Assembly: GCF_002149015.1 (NCBI RefSeq) | Contig: NZ_NGFO01000008.1 | Coordinates: 1-64,000, forward strand | DNA: 64,000 bases | Direction of reading: 5' to 3' | From: Gordonia lacunae | GTDB lineage: Bacteria; Actinomycetota; Actinomycetes; Mycobacteriales; Mycobacteriaceae | Part shown: in pieces, positions 57,790 through 64,000 of the stretch | Numbering within the stretch: position 1 is the stretch's first letter | Layout of the letters: every line of letters starts with the position of its first letter | Position numbers and translations under genes: made by a program | The notes under the pieces: generated by a model | Told to the model about the DNA's origin: nothing | Seen by the model: only the letters and a program-made list of their open reading frames with translations | Database searches by the model: none

Positions 57790-58563
57790 TCATCGGACGG
57801 TGATCCCGGCGTCGCGCATGGCCGTCTTCACCTCGGCCACGGTGAGTTCGCCGAAGTGGAAGACCGAGGCCGCGAGAACGGCGTCGGCGCCCGCCTCGAC
57901 GGCCGGCGCGAAGTCCTCGATGCGTCCGGCGCCGCCGCTGGCGATGACCGGCACCGACACGGCGGCACGCACGGCCGTCAGCATGCGCAGATCGAAGCCC
58001 TGCTTGGTGCCGTCGGCATCCATCGAGTTGAGGAGGATCTCGCCGACGCCGAGGTCCTGACCGCGGACAGCCCATTCGACCGCGTCGATACCGGTGCCCT
58101 TGCGGCCACCGTGTGTGGTGACCTCCCAGCCCGACGGCGTGGGCTCCGACCCCGCCGGCACGGTCCGCGCATCCACCGACAGCACGATGCACTGCGACCC
58201 GAAGCGGCGGCTCATCTCGGCGAGGACATCCGGTCGGGCGATGGCCGCGGTGTTGACGCTCACCTTGTCGGCCCCGGCGCGCAGCATCGTGTCGACGTCG
58301 TCGACGGTCCGGATGCCCCCGCCGACGGTGAGCGGGATGAACACCTGGTCGGCGGTGCGCTTGACCACGTCGATCATCGTCGAGCGCCCCGAGCTCGAGG
58401 CGGTGACGTCGAGGAAGGTCAACTCGTCCGCGCCTTCACGGTCGTAGCGTTCGGCCAGTTCGACCGGGTCGCCGGCGTCGCGCAGGTTGGCGAAGTTCAC
58501 GCCTTTGACCACGCGGCCGTCATCGACGTCGAGGCATGGGATGACCCGGGTCGCCAGCGTCAT
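57790..58563 (-). CDS. hisF: Imidazole glycerol phosphate synthase, cyclase subunit
   Basis: A 257-residue TIM barrel that, with HisH, forms imidazole glycerol phosphate and AICAR. The catalytic aspartates are in [15 protein letters not shown] near 11 and the later [14 protein letters not shown] near 180; [12 protein letters not shown] near 82 and [12 protein letters not shown] near 100 are typical. ATG 58563 overlaps the upstream phosphatase stop by ATGA. Confidence 0.96.
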   Translation of the reverse strand: MTLATRVIPCLDVDDGRVVKGVNFANLRDAGDPVELAERYDREGADELTFLDVTASSSGRSTMIDVVKRTADQVFIPLTVGGGIRTVDDVDTMLRAGADKVSVNTAAIARPDVLAEMSRRFGSQCIVLSVDARTVPAGSEPTPSGWEVTTHGGRKGTGIDAVEWAVRGQDLGVGEILLNSMDADGTKQGFDLRMLTAVRAAVSVPVIASGGAGRIEDFAPAVEAGADAVLAASVFHFGELTVAEVKTAMRDAGITVR

Positions 58564-59426
58564 CGTTGAACCTTCCTCGGGGTGGTGGATTCTGGGGTGT
58601 CGGAATCTGGGGTCCATTCCGGGACCGTCTCGCCGATGACACGCATCAGCCCGGCGTGCACGGTCGGCGTGCCCGCGACCAGGGACGGCGATGCCACCGT
58701 CCACGGCCGGCCGGCGATGTCGGTCGCCACGCCGCCGGCGGCGCGGACCAGGGCCGCGCCCGCGGCGTTGTCCCAGGGGTGTCTGCCGAACGCGATCGCC
58801 CCGCCGAACACCCCGGCCGCGGTGAACGCCATGTCCACACCCGTCGACCCCGTCATGCGAATCCGGGCGGCACGCGTACTCAGTTCGCGGAGGAGGTCGG
58901 CGCGACGCGCGCCCGGGTATCGACCACCGCCGCGGGCGTCGAACGGTCCGAAGGCGATCGCCGCCTCGGCGAGTTCCATGTCGGGGGCCGGCGGGAGGGG
59001 CTCGCCGTCGGCCAGCAGCGGACCGTCGACGTGCGCGGCGTACCGGCGTCCGACGAGCGGCAGCCAGGTCATCCCGAGGGTGGCCTCGCCGTCGACGACC
59101 AGCCCGAGCAGGATGCCGGTGAGCGGCATTCCCGCGGAGTAGTTGAAGGTGCCGTCGATCGGGTCGAGCACCCACACCGGTCCGTCGACGACATCGGCAC
59201 CGCCGAATTCCTCACCGTGGACCGGGATCTGGGTCCGGTCGGCGAGCTCGGCCCCAATGTGGCGCTCGAGATCCAGGTCGACCTGGGTGGCGAAGTCGTT
59301 GCCGCCCTTGTTGATCGCACTCGGCGCGCCCTGACCGTCGACGAATCGCTCGACGGCGGCATCGAGGATCGACCCGGCGGTGTCGAGCAGCCGGGGCAGG
59401 TCGAGAGAGGTGTCGGCCGCGCTCAT
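58560..59426 (-). CDS. Inositol monophosphatase family protein (impA/hisN type)
   Basis: A 288-residue Mg-dependent phosphatase of the inositol monophosphatase family. The metal motif HGEEFGG (near 70), [17 protein letters not shown] near 85, and [15 protein letters not shown] near 218 are intact. In M. tuberculosis the gene at this position is impA; family members act on inositol phosphate, histidinol phosphate or others. Its place between hisA and hisF, with TGATG and ATGA overlaps on both sides, makes histidinol-phosphate phosphatase plausible but unproven. Confidence 0.9.
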   Translation of the reverse strand: MSAADTSLDLPRLLDTAGSILDAAVERFVDGQGAPSAINKGGNDFATQVDLDLERHIGAELADRTQIPVHGEEFGGADVVDGPVWVLDPIDGTFNYSAGMPLTGILLGLVVDGEATLGMTWLPLVGRRYAAHVDGPLLADGEPLPPAPDMELAEAAIAFGPFDARGGGRYPGARRADLLRELSTRAARIRMTGSTGVDMAFTAAGVFGGAIAFGRHPWDNAAGAALVRAAGGVATDIAGRPWTVASPSLVAGTPTVHAGLMRVIGETVPEWTPDSDTPESTTPRKVQR

Positions 59427-60169
59427 CAGACCCCGGCGACCGCGGTCAGCGCCTCCGGCAACGTGAAGCGGCCCGCGTAGAGCGCCTTGCCGACGATCGC
59501 GCCCTCCACACCCTGGCCGGTGAGGCCGGCGATCGCGACCAGGTCGTCGATGGCCGAGACACCGCCCGAGGCCACCAGCGGGGCGTCGGTCGCCGCTGCG
59601 ACCTCGGCCAGCAGGTCGAGGTTCGGCCCCTGCAGTGTCCCGTCCTTCGACACGTCGGTGACCACGTACCGTGCGCACCCGTCGCGGTTCAACCGCTCGA
59701 GGACCTCCCAGAGATCTCCGCCGTCCGTCACCCAGCCGCGCCCGCGCAGGCGGTAGGAGTCCCCGTCGCGGATCACGTCCAGACCGACGGCGATACGGTC
59801 GCCGTGTTCGGCGATCGCGCGTGCACACCACTCCGGGTTCTCCAGTGCGGCGGTGCCCAGGTTCACCCGGGTGCACCCCGTCGCGAGGGCGGCCGCCAGC
59901 GAATCGTCGTCGCGGATGCCACCGGACAGCTCGACCTTCACGTCGAGTTCGCCGACGACGCCGGCCAGCAGGTCGCGGTTGTCGCCACGGCCGAAGGCCG
60001 CGTCGAGGTCGACGAGATGGATCCACTCGGCACCGTCCCGCTGCCACGCCAACGCGGCGTCGCGCGGCGAGCCGTAGGAGGTCTCGGTGCCGGCCGCGCC
60101 CTGGACCAGGCGGACCGCCTGCCCGTCGGCGACGTCGACGGCGGGAAGGAGTTCAAGGGTGCTACCCAT
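59426..60169 (-). CDS. priA: Phosphoribosyl isomerase A (HisA/TrpF bifunctional)
   Basis: A 247-residue (beta-alpha)8 isomerase. It has [18 protein letters not shown] at the start, [16 protein letters not shown] near 78, and [18 protein letters not shown] near 170. Since actinobacteria of this kind lack trpF, PriA serves both the ProFAR step of histidine and the PRA step of tryptophan synthesis, which links the two pathways in this cluster. The ATG has a moderate ribosome site. Confidence 0.94.
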   Translation of the reverse strand: MGSTLELLPAVDVADGQAVRLVQGAAGTETSYGSPRDAALAWQRDGAEWIHLVDLDAAFGRGDNRDLLAGVVGELDVKVELSGGIRDDDSLAAALATGCTRVNLGTAALENPEWCARAIAEHGDRIAVGLDVIRDGDSYRLRGRGWVTDGGDLWEVLERLNRDGCARYVVTDVSKDGTLQGPNLDLLAEVAAATDAPLVASGGVSAIDDLVAIAGLTGQGVEGAIVGKALYAGRFTLPEALTAVAGV

Positions 60170-60233
60170 GGGTGAATCTGTCCTGTCTGTTCTGGTTCGA
60201 GCGAGGTCGGGTGTCGGGACGTGCCCGGGTCGG

Positions 60234-60569
60234 TCAGGCGGGATGGTGACCGTCGCGCGCCGCGATCAGGTCTGCCCGCGCGCGGTCGACCATGCGGTTG
60301 GCAACGGTACCGATCGCGGCGATCATCGCCGCCACCGCCACCAGCGCGGCGACGAGTCCGGCGATCGGCGACCAGTGCGCGCACAGCGCGATGATCGGGA
60401 CCGACACGATGAGGACCAGCACCCCCGTACCGAGAGCGTAGAAGGCGAGTTTGGCGATCGAGAAACCGGCGGACGCCGCCCCGGCGTCCGCCGGTGCGGA
60501 CCCGGCCGGCGAGCCGTGGTGTCCGTCGCCGTGCCCGCGGTCGTCCGGGCGCGGCGTGCCGTCGGTCAC
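60234..60569 (-). CDS. Small two-helix membrane protein in the his operon
   Basis: A 111-residue protein with a Gly/His/Asp-rich N-terminus (about 35 residues) and two hydrophobic segments ([41 protein letters not shown]), then a basic C-terminal end. No family was recognised. Its ATG overlaps the hisH stop (ATGA), so it is coupled to the glutamine amidotransferase; it lies 64 bp before hisA. It is not part of the known histidine pathway. Confidence 0.78.
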   Translation of the reverse strand: MTDGTPRPDDRGHGDGHHGSPAGSAPADAGAASAGFSIAKLAFYALGTGVLVLIVSVPIIALCAHWSPIAGLVAALVAVAAMIAAIGTVANRMVDRARADLIAARDGHHPA

Positions 60570-61203
60570 GAGAGTCCCCGAACCCAGTTCTCCAGCAGGT
60601 GGGCGCCGGCGTCACCGGACTTCTCCGGGTGGAACTGGGTGGCCGACAACGGCCCGTTCTCCACCGCGGCGAGGAACGGTCCGCCGTGTTCGGCCCAGGT
60701 CAGCTTCGGCGCGACGAGCGGCGAGCCCACGTTGTCCATCTCCCAGGTCTGCGCGGCGTAGGAGTGCACGAAGTAGAACCGGGTGTCCGCGTCGAGCCCG
60801 TCGAAGAGCACGGTGCCCTCGGGCGCGTCGACCGTGTTCCAGCCCATGTGCGGCAGGACCGGTGCGGGCAACTGGGTCACACTGCCCGGCCACTCACCGC
60901 ATCCTTCCGCTTCGACGCCGAACTCGACGCCCCGTTCGAAGAGGATCTGCATGCCGACGCAGATGCCCAGCACCGGACGCCCGCCGGCCAGTCGGCGGCC
61001 GACGATCCGGTCACCCTTGACGGCGCGCAGACCGTCCATGCAGGCGGCGAACGCGCCGACGCCCGGCACGACGAGGCCGGTGGCGTTCAGCGCGGTGTCG
61101 AAGTCGGACGTGACGGTCACCTGCGCCCCGGTCCGTTCCAGCGCCCGCTGCGCGGACCGCAGGTTGCCGGATCCGTAGTCGAGGATGGTGACGTCGGCGG
61201 CAC

Positions 61204-61207
<4 letters not shown>
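60566..61207 (-). CDS. hisH: Imidazole glycerol phosphate synthase, glutaminase subunit
   Basis: A 213-residue class I amidotransferase that feeds ammonia to HisF. The nucleophile is in [12 protein letters not shown] near residue 85, and the histidine/glutamate pair in [13 protein letters not shown] near 195; the start [18 protein letters not shown] is typical. GTG 61207 overlaps the hisB stop (GTGA). All triad residues are present. Confidence 0.96.

Positions 61208-64000
<2,793 letters not shown>

Overview
The window is high-GC, densely packed actinobacterial chromosome. The best match is a mycolate-containing actinobacterium of the order Mycobacteriales, most likely Gordonia or a close relative. 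The reasons are the compact alkB-rubredoxin-rubredoxin-reductase-tetR operon of alkane-degrading Gordonia/Rhodococcus, a BacA(Rv1819c)-type ABC transporter, and a his-trp-lgt-pyk-tesB core in the order known from Mycobacterium tuberculosis. Genus is an inference; no rRNA or marker search was possible. No rRNA, tRNA, insertion sequence, phage gene or CRISPR array was seen.

Layout. (1) 1-15908 is an accessory aldarate (glucarate/galactarate) catabolic region. It holds two glucarate dehydratases, a KdgD-type dehydratase/decarboxylase, a 2,5-dioxovalerate dehydrogenase, a LysR regulator, two D-2-hydroxyacid dehydrogenases, a TauE-type permease and a complete peptide-class ABC importer. Together GudD, KdgD and the dehydrogenase take glucarate to 2-oxoglutarate. 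LysR-type boxes lie in the two main promoter regions. (2) 16328-20740 has a small secreted protein and then the alkane hydroxylase operon, with ATGA overlaps between successive genes. (3) 20744-29968 carries a phospholipase D-like protein, a CHAP-domain protein, a DUF2461 protein, and a plus-strand group of a flavin oxidase, two related ABM-domain membrane proteins, an MFS transporter and guanine deaminase; the purpose of that last group is not established. (4) 29977-34665 contains a YchJ-like protein, dodecin, an alpha/beta hydrolase divergent from a TetR regulator, and eutBC. (5) 34666-42990 has a large repeat block, a SHOCT protein, a DUF6325-like protein, fadD, a BacA-like transporter, tesB and pyruvate kinase. 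(6) 43160-49229 is gltBD. (7) 49669-64000 is the conserved minus-strand his-trp-lgt block. It includes a tautomerase of 59 residues translationally coupled to trpE and a small membrane protein coupled to hisH. hisD runs off the right edge.

Unusual non-coding or low-complexity features: a dispersed palindromic repeat family (1-240 and 34666-35062), a 21-bp tandem repeat family at two loci (10885 and 17071), an in-frame 36-bp triplication in a rubredoxin gene, and a hexanucleotide microsatellite encoding a (Asp-Thr)n tail on Lgt. Coordinates of starts were chosen from ribosome binding sites, leaderless -10 motifs and overlaps with upstream stops; where the choice is uncertain it is stated.
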